Source of the DNA: JBJEDU01 sp051872395
GTDB taxonomy: Bacteria; Bacillota_I; Bacilli_A; RFN20; CAG-826
NCBI GenBank assembly: GCA_051872395.1
Contig: JBJEDU010000020.1
Span: 1 to 33,545, forward strand
Direction of reading: 5' to 3'
Length of the DNA stretch: 33,545 bases
Below are positions 16,592-24,478 of this stretch, in pieces (positions within the stretch are counted from its first letter, which is position 1; every line of letters begins with the position of its first letter). The position numbers and the translations under genes were made by a program. The notes beneath the pieces are model-generated. The model was not told where the DNA came from. It saw only the letters and a list, made by a program, of their open reading frames with translations, and did no database searches.

Positions 16592-16665
16592 ATACCGCTC
16601 CTTTCAAGAAAATATTTTAAGATATTTTAATTATGTTATATTTTTAGATTTTATTAAAGAATAAA

Positions 16666-17526
16666 TTATTTAATAAATGAAAATATTTCAAATGGAGTGG
16701 ATTTATTAACAATATTTAATTCATCTAATAAATATTTTTCACCATCGATTGAAACTTCTTTGCTTTCAATAAACTTAATTTTTATTTTCCTACTAGATGT
16801 ATCAATTCTTTTATTTGAAGGTAAAAAATATGAAGGTAATCCTTTTAAGAAATTCATCTTAGAATAACTAACATAGAAATTATCTTCCTTTAAATTGTTA
16901 TGTTTAAATAAAGAAAATCCACCCATATATTTCCCTTTTAAAACAAAAAGAAAATATGAACTTATTTCTTTATTTTCAATATAAAATGTTTCTTTTTTTC
17001 TTTTAGAAAATAAAATGGATATTGCTTTAAAATAATACGATAATCTCTTATATTTTTTATATCTTTTTAAAAATGGAATACTAGAAAATGTTCCAAATGA
17101 AATAGAATATAAAGAATTGACTTTATTATTGATATTCATCATATTCAATTTTCTTGGTTCATTTTTTAAAATCATTTTAATAGTCTTATAAAAATTTCTT
17201 GTTCCATTAATATTTTTATGTGTGTCATTAAGTGTTCCAAAAGGAATAAATCCCACTTTAAAATCACTTGGAAAAACGATATCGAGATTTAAAAAAGAGG
17301 AGACGCTCCCATCTCCCCCTAATAGAAATAAACCATTAATTTTATTAATGATACTGAGTAAATAAAATTTAAAATCTTCGATATTATATGAATAAAAAAT
17401 ATCAACAATATCAAATTTCTTATTCAAAGATGAAAGAAGAAAATTCATCTTTTTTTGACTTAATTTCTTCTTAGAATATGAATTGATAATAACAACAAAT
17501 TTTAATTTAGATTGCCCAGTTTCCAT
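16666..17526 (-). CDS. Diacylglycerol-kinase-family lipid kinase
   Basis: A 286-residue protein of the DAGK catalytic family (YegS/DgkB type), which phosphorylates lipid alcohols such as diacylglycerol. Motifs: nucleotide loop GGDGS (70-74; usually GGDGT), then GFIPFGTLND (92-101, usual P-GT-ND) and SIDGE near the C-terminus. The protein is very lysine-rich. The ATG at 17526 lies inside the aminopeptidase gene, giving a 20-base overlap in a different frame, so translation is probably coupled. No other suitable start exists. Together with the PlsC-like enzyme it suggests phosphatidic acid recycling; the true substrate is not shown by the sequence. Confidence 0.85.
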   Translation of the reverse strand: METGQSKLKFVVIINSYSKKKLSQKKMNFLLSSLNKKFDIVDIFYSYNIEDFKFYLLSIINKINGLFLLGGDGSVSSFLNLDIVFPSDFKVGFIPFGTLNDTHKNINGTRNFYKTIKMILKNEPRKLNMMNINNKVNSLYSISFGTFSSIPFLKRYKKYKRLSYYFKAISILFSKRKKETFYIENKEISSYFLFVLKGKYMGGFSLFKHNNLKEDNFYVSYSKMNFLKGLPSYFLPSNKRIDTSSRKIKIKFIESKEVSIDGEKYLLDELNIVNKSTPFEIFSFIK

Positions 17527-18736
17527 CTTTGAAAATTAAAACTTTTTGACCTTCAAATGTTGTTCCTTCAATCATTAAATCTTTCGTTCCAATCATAAAG
17601 TCAACATGAATCATCGAATCATTGACACCGAAAGCTTTAATTTCTTCTTTACTATATTTTTCATAATCTTTAATCGTATTATCAAAACCCATACCTAACG
17701 CTAAATGGCAGGAAGCATTTTCATCATACAAAGTATTAAAGAATAAAATGTTTGTGTTATTAATTGGTGAATCAAAAGGCACTAAGGCGACTTCACCTAA
17801 ATAGCCACTGCTATCGTCCATATTAACCATTTGATTTAATAATTGTTCATTTTTCTTAGCGTGAGCTTCAACGACTTTTCCTTCTTTAAATACAAGATAA
17901 AAATCTTCGATAAGTTCACCATTATATGAAAGAGGTTTACTCGAATAAACCACTCCTTCCATCATTCCTTTTTTTGGAGTGGTGAACACTTCTTCACTTG
18001 GAATGTTTGGATTATATTCAATGTTGCTACCAAGCGCTTTTTCTTTACCAGCTAAAAATTGAGCGTTTTCAATTAAACCAACAGTAAAATCAGTGCCATT
18101 ATTTGCTTTATAATGAAGTTCTTTTAAATGTAATGAATTTAATTTTTGCACTTTCTCAATTAAATTTTCATTATGTTTTTTCCATGCTTCAATCGGATTA
18201 TCATTATCGGCGCGTGAAGTTTTAAGTATCGCTTCAAATAACGCGTTATAAGCTTCTTGCTTTTTCATATTTGGAAATACTTTTTTCGCCCAGCGATATG
18301 AAGGATAACCGGCAATAACCCATTGATAACGATTTTCCATTTGATCTTTAAATGGTTTAAGTATTGGATATTTAATTTGATTGGCTTTCATGACTTTTTC
18401 TTGATCCATTCCTTTTAATGAATCAGGGTCTTCTGAAAGAATATAAATTCTTGCCGGATTAGTTTCGACATAATATTTTTGTTTTTCAATTACGTGATTA
18501 GGCACTGTAGAAAGTGTTTTTAAAGAACAATATTTGGAATGATAAATACTCAAATCATCATATGACCAAATAACTTCGACACTTCTCGCTTTTCTTTTAT
18601 AAGCATAATAGGTTAGTAATTTTACAAACTCATATGTTTGAACACTTGAAAAGATAATAACATCTTGTCCCTTTTGAACATTAGCTCCAACATTGACAAT
18701 TAATTCAGCATATTTTTTAATTTTTGTTTTATTCAT
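17507..18736 (-). CDS. M29-family aminopeptidase (AmpS/PepS type)
   Basis: A 409-residue cytoplasmic metallo-aminopeptidase releasing N-terminal residues from peptides. The family's metal ligands are present: E249 (SEEVFTTP), E315 (LGEVALVPF), H344 (ASCHLALG), H377 and D379 (IHVDFMIG). Length matches the family (about 410). The start is ATG 18736 (MNKTKIKKYAELIV) with AGAGG nine bases upstream; a longer frame adds a hydrophobic, non-homologous stretch and is rejected. The lipid kinase gene overlaps its end. It probably completes digestion of imported peptides, together with the M6 lipoprotein outside. Confidence 0.93.
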   Translation of the reverse strand: MNKTKIKKYAELIVNVGANVQKGQDVIIFSSVQTYEFVKLLTYYAYKRKARSVEVIWSYDDLSIYHSKYCSLKTLSTVPNHVIEKQKYYVETNPARIYILSEDPDSLKGMDQEKVMKANQIKYPILKPFKDQMENRYQWVIAGYPSYRWAKKVFPNMKKQEAYNALFEAILKTSRADNDNPIEAWKKHNENLIEKVQKLNSLHLKELHYKANNGTDFTVGLIENAQFLAGKEKALGSNIEYNPNIPSEEVFTTPKKGMMEGVVYSSKPLSYNGELIEDFYLVFKEGKVVEAHAKKNEQLLNQMVNMDDSSGYLGEVALVPFDSPINNTNILFFNTLYDENASCHLALGMGFDNTIKDYEKYSKEEIKAFGVNDSMIHVDFMIGTKDLMIEGTTFEGQKVLIFKDGNWAI

Positions 18737-18803
18737 GACTTTTTTCCTCTTTTTTAATTTTATCAAATTAATGCTATTAATTAATATAAAATAATTAAAT
18801 AAT

Positions 18804-18830
18804 AAAAAATGGTTCAGCAAGAACCATTTT
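18804..18830 (-). terminator. Terminator of the dehydrogenase gene
   Basis: A 10-bp perfect stem, AAAATGGTTC (18806-18815) with GAACCATTTT (18821-18830), followed on the minus strand by a T-rich tract. Confidence 0.8.
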
Positions 18831-18852
18831 AAGTTAATCAATTATTTGATTA

Positions 18853-19878
18853 TTAAATGTAGAAATCCATTGGATAAGTGAGATATTTAATCTCATCTAA
18901 TTCATCGCAAGTAACATATCCACTTGGAGCGTTTATTAAAGTTGGAATGCGGTTAACAATAGTCGCGCATGTATGTTCGACAGTTTGAGGTTTACTAACT
19001 GAGAATTTTGTATTTGGTTCGCCCTCGATTTCCCAATCACACATATCTCCTTCGCCTTCTTTATAAACATATCCAATCGTTTGTTCTTCAATTTCAATAC
19101 CTTGAAGAGTAGAAGCTTTAACTACCGCGGACATACCCAAGCAATGTCCTTTTTTAATAACTTTTCCTAAAGTATGAGAATAAGTATCTTCTTTTGCAAT
19201 ATATGGAACATTTTCTTGACTGATAGAAGTAATAGTTAAACCTAACTTATTTGCAATGGCTTCAACTGGATTCCAAGCATATGAAGGAATCACTTCATCT
19301 GGATGCGCGATCGTGTTATTAAATTCTTCCACTGTTAAATCACATCCATGCGCGTTCGCAAGCGCTAAACCATATTCATCAACATTGTATGAATACGCTC
19401 CTTTAATTTTATTAACTTTATGAATGCCACCCATCACTAATGAAACCATATTAATCCAGTAAATATCTTGCATTCCACTACCGCATACTGTACAACCTGT
19501 TTCTTTCGCTAAACGGTCTAATTTATTAGTTAATGAGGCAGATGTTGTCCATGGATAAATTGCTTCTTCACATGTTGTAATGACATTAATTCCTCTTTCA
19601 ACACACTTTTCAACATATGGATAAATATCACTGACGAATGAGAATAATGTAACGACTGCAACATCCGCGTCACATGAATCTAAAACTTCATCAGCGTCAG
19701 AAGAAATTTTAACTCCAAGTTTAATACCAAGATTAGCAAAATCGCCAACATCCATTCCAATGATGTCTGGGTTCACATCGATTGCCCCAACAATCTCTGC
19801 TCCCTTTTCATGCAAGTAACGGAGAATGTATTTACTCATCTTTCCGCACCCAAATTGAACAACTCTTATTTTACGCAT
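18853..19878 (-). CDS. 2,4-diaminopentanoate dehydrogenase-like NAD(P)-dependent oxidoreductase
   Basis: A 341-residue protein with an N-terminal Rossmann fold (VVQFGCGKMSKYILRYL, then GAIDVNP), a middle segment with the distinctive ITTCEEAIYPW, and a C-terminal domain with EGEGDMCDW and VNRIPTLINAPSGY. This matches the DapB-like family that includes 2,4-diaminopentanoate dehydrogenase of ornithine fermentation. None of the partner genes of that pathway is near, so the actual substrate is open. AGGAGGT precedes the ATG and the gene is monocistronic. It is not a standard DapB, which has about 270 residues. Confidence 0.8.
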   Translation of the reverse strand: MRKIRVVQFGCGKMSKYILRYLHEKGAEIVGAIDVNPDIIGMDVGDFANLGIKLGVKISSDADEVLDSCDADVAVVTLFSFVSDIYPYVEKCVERGINVITTCEEAIYPWTTSASLTNKLDRLAKETGCTVCGSGMQDIYWINMVSLVMGGIHKVNKIKGAYSYNVDEYGLALANAHGCDLTVEEFNNTIAHPDEVIPSYAWNPVEAIANKLGLTITSISQENVPYIAKEDTYSHTLGKVIKKGHCLGMSAVVKASTLQGIEIEEQTIGYVYKEGEGDMCDWEIEGEPNTKFSVSKPQTVEHTCATIVNRIPTLINAPSGYVTCDELDEIKYLTYPMDFYI

Positions 19879-19906
19879 TATAATGACCTCCTAATTGTTC
19901 AATTAT

Positions 19907-19935
19907 ATTATAAGTATTTTTTTACTGATTGTATA
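19907..19935 (-). promoter_or_regulatory. Promoter of the dehydrogenase gene
   Basis: On the minus strand, TATACA (19930-19935) and TATAAT (19907-19912) are separated by 17 bases, upstream of AGGAGGT and the ATG. Confidence 0.5.
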
Positions 19936-20013
19936 TAAAAAGAATAGAAAGCGAAGGAAAATGTTGTATATAAATTTAAACAAATAAATACAAAAATATT
20001 TTGATATGTTCTA

Positions 20014-20049
20014 AAGAAAAAGCTATTAAGATTTTATTTTCTTAATAGC
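20014..20049 (-). terminator. Terminator of pyruvate kinase
   Basis: A 9-bp perfect stem, GCTATTAAG (20022-20030) with CTTAATAGC (20041-20049), followed on the minus strand by TTTTTCTTT. Confidence 0.8.
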
Positions 20050-20078
20050 CAATTCTTATATTTTTATTTTATAGTTTA

Positions 20079-21494
20079 TTACTCAACCGCTAAAACTTTA
20101 ATGGTGTTCGTCTTACCTGCTAAGCCATCAACTTCTCCACCAGTTAAGACAACATTATCACCCTTTTGAAGGAGTAAATGAGAAGTTGCTCTTCTTAAAC
20201 CTTCATAATACATTTGGTCAGTAGAAGTATATTGAACAGATAGTAAAGGAGTAACACCCCAAGATAACGCTAATTTGCGATAAACTTTTTTATCAGTGGT
20301 AATACCAACGATATCAACAGGGCAGCGGAAACGAGAAACCATTCTTGCAGTCATTCCACTTAAAGTGGATACAACAATACATTTGGCTTTGACATCATTC
20401 GCCATCGCGCATGTCGCATGTGAAAGAGCGTCAGTGACATTTCTAATTCTAAATTCTGTCGTATTAAACCAATGCGAATAATCGATACTTCTTTCGGTAT
20501 ATTCCGCAATTTTAGCCATAATTTGAACAGTTTCAACTGGGTATTTACCCGCAGCGGTTTCTCCAGAAAGCATAATAGCACTACTACCATCATATACTGC
20601 GTTCGCGACGTCAGAAATTTCTGCTCTAGTTGGTCGAGGATTTCTAATCATCGATTCAAGCATTTCGGTCGCAGTAATTACTCTTTTACCTAATAAACGA
20701 CATTTCTTAATTAAATATTTTTGGATTGATGGAACTTCCACGAAAGGAATTTCCACTCCCAAATCACCACGAGCGACCATCACTCCGTCAGCAACTTCAC
20801 ATATTTCATCGATATTATCAACGCCACTACGATTTTCAATTTTAGCGATGATATCAATATTTTCTCCACCATTTTCATTTAAGAATTGTCTCATTGATAA
20901 GATATCACTCTTTTTCGATACGAATGAGGCGGCGACAAAATCGACATCATTTTTAATACCAAATAATAAATCACTCTTATCAGCGTCACTTAAAAAAGGA
21001 TGATCCATGACTTTATTGGGGAAGTTCATACTCTTTCGATCAGAGAGTTCTCCTCCTGCGATAACATCACATAAAGCATTATGACCTTTAATTTCTTTAA
21101 CTTTGAAAATTACTAAACCATTATTGACCATAATCGTATCGCCAATTTTCAGTTCATCCACTAAATGGTCGTAATTGACAGAAACAATATGTTCATCACC
21201 TTCGATATCATCTGTCGTAAAAGTAAATTCATCACCATCATGAATGACGATAGAATGATTTTTAAATGTTTTAATTCGATATTCAGGACCTTTCGTATCA
21301 AGCATGATAGCGATTGGTAATTCTAATCTTTCTCTAACTTTTTTAATGGTGTCAATTTTAATTTGATGTTCTTCATGAGTGCCATGAGAGAAATTTAATC
21401 GAGCGACACTCATACCAGAAACCGCTAACTTTTCTAAGACGGCTTCGCTTTCACTCGCCGGACCAATTGTGCAAATAATTTTTGTTTTACGCAT
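20079..21494 (-). CDS. pyk: Pyruvate kinase
   Basis: A 471-residue pyruvate kinase (PEP + ADP to pyruvate + ATP). Visible: ARLNFSHG (31-38), DTKGPE (66-71), catalytic K218 and E220 in IAKIENRSG, ARGDLGVEIP (241-250), and the TATEMLESMIRNPRPTRAE segment, where E278 replaces the more usual Q. The C-terminal regulatory domain ends at the normal place, without the extra PEP-utiliser domain seen in some Bacilli. GAGGAGGT precedes the ATG. Monocistronic; divergent from the thioesterase operon. Confidence 0.97.
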   Translation of the reverse strand: MRKTKIICTIGPASESEAVLEKLAVSGMSVARLNFSHGTHEEHQIKIDTIKKVRERLELPIAIMLDTKGPEYRIKTFKNHSIVIHDGDEFTFTTDDIEGDEHIVSVNYDHLVDELKIGDTIMVNNGLVIFKVKEIKGHNALCDVIAGGELSDRKSMNFPNKVMDHPFLSDADKSDLLFGIKNDVDFVAASFVSKKSDILSMRQFLNENGGENIDIIAKIENRSGVDNIDEICEVADGVMVARGDLGVEIPFVEVPSIQKYLIKKCRLLGKRVITATEMLESMIRNPRPTRAEISDVANAVYDGSSAIMLSGETAAGKYPVETVQIMAKIAEYTERSIDYSHWFNTTEFRIRNVTDALSHATCAMANDVKAKCIVVSTLSGMTARMVSRFRCPVDIVGITTDKKVYRKLALSWGVTPLLSVQYTSTDQMYYEGLRRATSHLLLQKGDNVVLTGGEVDGLAGKTNTIKVLAVE

Positions 21495-21540
21495 TGCTGT
21501 CTACCTCCTCATTAAATAGAAATCGGTTTTGACAATTAAT

Positions 21541-21549
21541 ATTATATCA
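21541..21549 (-). promoter_or_regulatory. Extended -10 promoter of pyk
   Basis: TGATATAAT on the minus strand, i.e. TGn plus a consensus -10 box, 47 bases before the ATG. The -35 is weak, as expected for an extended -10 promoter. Confidence 0.5.
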
Positions 21550-21691
21550 AAACTTATAAATATTAATAGTTTTCTTCATATTTTTAATTCCGATATGATT
21601 CGTTTATAATTTTTCTTTTTCTATATATTATATATAGAATATAGTATATAATTATAATGTATAGACATAGAAAATATTGAGGATTATAAAT

Positions 21692-22438
21692 ATGGGAAAA
21701 GAATATAAAATTTATGAGAAAGAATATCAATTGACCACAAATGATATTAATGTCTACGGAGATATTACTCCCACCGCAGTGCTCAATATCCTCCAAGATA
21801 TTTCTTGTGATGATGCTTTTGTTTTAGGTTGTGATTATAATACATCAGTGACAAAAGATGCGATATGGGTACTAACGAGGTCACTATATAAATTAGATCC
21901 AAAAAAGTTCCATCCATATATGAAAATTAAAGCCTTTACTTGGCCTAATAAAAATGAAAAATTTTCTGTTAATAGAAATTATTTAATCAAAGATATAGAA
22001 ACTAATGAAATCATTTTAAGAGGAGTCTTTAAATGGGCGATTATTTCATATTCCACTAGAAGGATGCTTCCAACCAATATTCTCGTTGATGAAGATGTTG
22101 ATTATCCAAGCGATATTGCTTTAACTGATAAAATTGACGCTATTCAAACCGATGAAAATATTTTAGATAAAGAATATCAATTCAAAGTAATGTTCTCTTC
22201 TTTAGACCAAAACGGACATATGAATAATACAAAATATTTAGAACAATTACTCAATGCTTGTCCTTTAGAGGAAAATGAAAAGATTGTATCTTTATTAGCA
22301 AATTATATTAGAGAATTACCATATAATCACACTATCAAAATCAAATATTTGAAAAACGATGAAGAAATAATTGGTTATTTCTATTTAGAAGATGGCGTTA
22401 TTGCCACTAAAATTAAACTAGGCTTAATTAAAAATTAA
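21692..22438 (+). CDS. Acyl-ACP thioesterase (FatA/FatB family)
   Basis: A 248-residue double-hotdog thioesterase that releases fatty acids from acyl carrier protein. The N-terminal hotdog has the family pattern NILQDIS, IWVLTRSLYKLD and FTWP. The second hotdog carries DQNGHMNNTKYLE (172-184) with the catalytic-type N174 and H176. ATG 21692 has GAGGA eight bases upstream; an upstream TTG at 21677 is unlikely. Upstream are TATAAT boxes (21647-21652 and 21653-21658). The two ABC exporter genes follow after 13 bases, so they form one operon. Products may be free fatty acids for release or re-use. Confidence 0.88.
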   Translation: MGKEYKIYEKEYQLTTNDINVYGDITPTAVLNILQDISCDDAFVLGCDYNTSVTKDAIWVLTRSLYKLDPKKFHPYMKIKAFTWPNKNEKFSVNRNYLIKDIETNEIILRGVFKWAIISYSTRRMLPTNILVDEDVDYPSDIALTDKIDAIQTDENILDKEYQFKVMFSSLDQNGHMNNTKYLEQLLNACPLEENEKIVSLLANYIRELPYNHTIKIKYLKNDEEIIGYFYLEDGVIATKIKLGLIKN

Positions 22439-22451
22439 GAAAGGAAACCAT

Positions 22452-23219
22452 ATGAAAGAAATTGTTTTAGAAGCTAAAAATCTTTCTAAAATATTTACTT
22501 TAAATAGTAAGCAAATGAAAGAAAAGAAATTACAAAACAAAGAATTTACCGCGGTAAATGACTTATCTTTTTGCTTATATAAAGGGGAAATATATGGTTT
22601 ATTAGGTCCTAATGGAGCAGGAAAAACAACCACACTTAGAATGCTCGCAACACTATTAGAACCATCAAAAGGAGAAATAATATTCGCTAATCAAAAATTA
22701 GTGAAAGATAATAACGAAATAAGAAAAGATATTGGCTTTTTAACAAGCGAGATGAAACTCGATGATTTCTTTACTGTTGAAGATACCTTTAATTTCTATG
22801 GTGAGGTATATGGAATGAGTAAAGAGGAAATTGAAGAAAGAAAAAATGTCCTTTTTACTAAATTCCAAATTAAAGATTTTAAAACTGTAAGAATATGCAA
22901 TTTATCAACTGGAATGAAACAAAAAGCTTCTTTAGCGATTTCTTTAATAAATAATCCAAAATTAATTATTTTCGATGAACCCACAAATGGACTCGACATC
23001 GCTACAACTAAGATGGTTGAAGATTATTTATTAGATTTAAAAAAAGAAGGTAAAACTATCATTTTATCCACTCATATATTTTCTTTAGTAGAAAAACTAT
23101 GCGACCGCGTAGGAATTATAATAAATGGCAAAAAAGTCCTCGATGAATCACTTGAGGAAATACATAAAGAAGGAAGCTTAGAAGATAAGTTTTTCCAATT
23201 ATATTCATATGAGGACTAA
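22452..23219 (+). CDS. ABC transporter ATP-binding protein (NatA type)
   Basis: A 255-residue ABC ATPase. Walker A GPNGAGKTT (52-60), signature LSTGM (151-155, usual LSGGQ), Walker B IIFDEPTNGLD (172-182) and H-loop H208 in STH. The LSTGMKQK signature and TSEMKLDDFFTVEDTFNFYGE are typical of NatA, the sodium-exporter ATPase, and of related drug exporters. It works with the following ABC-2 permease, whose start is five bases after its stop. AAAGGA precedes the ATG. The substrate cannot be read from the sequence; sodium or a lipid/antimicrobial are options. Confidence 0.92.
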   Translation: MKEIVLEAKNLSKIFTLNSKQMKEKKLQNKEFTAVNDLSFCLYKGEIYGLLGPNGAGKTTTLRMLATLLEPSKGEIIFANQKLVKDNNEIRKDIGFLTSEMKLDDFFTVEDTFNFYGEVYGMSKEEIEERKNVLFTKFQIKDFKTVRICNLSTGMKQKASLAISLINNPKLIIFDEPTNGLDIATTKMVEDYLLDLKKEGKTIILSTHIFSLVEKLCDRVGIIINGKKVLDESLEEIHKEGSLEDKFFQLYSYED

Positions 23220-23224
23220 AAAAC

Positions 23225-24418
23225 ATGAAGAAAACATTTATTTTAATTAAAAGAGAACTAAAGAAATTTTTTACTAACAAACGCTTATTAATGGCGATGT
23301 TTTTTCCTGGAATATTAATTTTTGTTGTCTATTCATTAATTGGCAATTTAATGAATTCCATCAAACAAGAAGAAGTTAGTAAAGATTATAAATATAACAT
23401 TGCCTTAACAAATAATTATTCTTTAGATGATACTGATCCATGTTATTTTTCTTCTGTTTTATTAACTTATTTACAAGAAGAAGGATTTCAAGACACTGTC
23501 ACAACATTCATCAACACTACTGAAATAGACGAATATAAAAACAAAGTAACAAATAAAGAATATGACTTATTAGTAGTTTTCACTGATAATTTTGAAAATG
23601 AAGTCAATGAATATGATTTCATTCAAGACATCGAAAATCGCCCAGACATTTCTCTTTTTTATAACGCGAGTGTGAACGCTAGTGAACAACTTTACACTAT
23701 CGCACTATCTTTGTGCGATGCAATGTATAAAAACTTCACTATCAATATTTCTAATCCTAATCCAAATCTTGGGAAAGGTTCATTTATGGCCAATCAAATA
23801 TTGTCATTTATTTTCCCAATTATTACTATTTCTCTTCTTTATAGTGCCACTCTTTCTTTTTGTCCGGATTCTATTGCTGGAGAAAAAGAAAAAGGAACAT
23901 TATTCTCTTTGTTTGTTACACCACTTAAAAGAAGCGAAGTAGCGATATCTAAAGTTGTCTCTTTAACAGTGGTTTCTCTTGTCAGTGGAATCACTTGTGG
24001 ATTAGGACTAATTTTATCATTACCAAAAATGCTTCAAGGAATCGAATTTGTCATTTCTCCAGTTGGCTATTTATTACTATTATTATCAGTTATTTCTTTA
24101 ATGATTTTCTTTGTTTCTTTTGCTTCATTATTTTCAACGATCGCTAAGACATCTAAAGAAGCAAATTCCTATTTAGGTCCTCTTACTGGGGTTTTATTAG
24201 TGTTATCGATGATACCGATATTTGTTGATTGTTCATCACTTGGCTTTTCCTTTGTTCCTATCTTAGGTTTTGCTCAAAGTTTATCATTTATTATGAGAGG
24301 GCAAATCGACCTATTATTCATCGGTTTAAGTTGTATCGCTAATATCGTTTATTCAGCGATATTAATTTATTTAATTGTTAAATTATTTAATAACGAAAAA
24401 GTAATGGTGAAAAGATAA
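23225..24418 (+). CDS. ABC-2 family permease (NatB type)
   Basis: A 397-residue membrane protein. It has one N-terminal helix (after KRELKKFFTNKRLL), a large extracytoplasmic loop of about 130 residues, then a cluster of about five helices. IAGEKEKGTLFSLFVTPLKRSEVAISK in the middle is the conserved ABC-2 coupling region. The layout is like NatB and other CcmB/ABC-2 exporters, which need a dimer. The ribosome site overlaps the end of the ATPase gene. A strong terminator follows. Confidence 0.9.
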   Translation: MKKTFILIKRELKKFFTNKRLLMAMFFPGILIFVVYSLIGNLMNSIKQEEVSKDYKYNIALTNNYSLDDTDPCYFSSVLLTYLQEEGFQDTVTTFINTTEIDEYKNKVTNKEYDLLVVFTDNFENEVNEYDFIQDIENRPDISLFYNASVNASEQLYTIALSLCDAMYKNFTINISNPNPNLGKGSFMANQILSFIFPIITISLLYSATLSFCPDSIAGEKEKGTLFSLFVTPLKRSEVAISKVVSLTVVSLVSGITCGLGLILSLPKMLQGIEFVISPVGYLLLLLSVISLMIFFVSFASLFSTIAKTSKEANSYLGPLTGVLLVLSMIPIFVDCSSLGFSFVPILGFAQSLSFIMRGQIDLLFIGLSCIANIVYSAILIYLIVKLFNNEKVMVKR

Positions 24419-24422
24419 ATAA

Positions 24423-24470
24423 AAAACACTACTTTTTTGATAAATTTATCAACTTAATAAGTAGTGTTTT
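24423..24470. terminator. Bidirectional terminator between permease and P-type ATPase genes
   Basis: A 12-bp stem, AAAACACTACTT (24423-24434) with AAGTAGTGTTTT (24459-24470). T-runs lie on both sides. Confidence 0.85.
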
Positions 24471-24478
24471 ATTTTTAT

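Noticed and set aside
17507..18841. Longer N-terminus of the M29 aminopeptidase
   Set aside because: The extra 35 residues are a hydrophobic AT-rich translation with no ribosome site; ATG 18736 has both homology and AGAGG.
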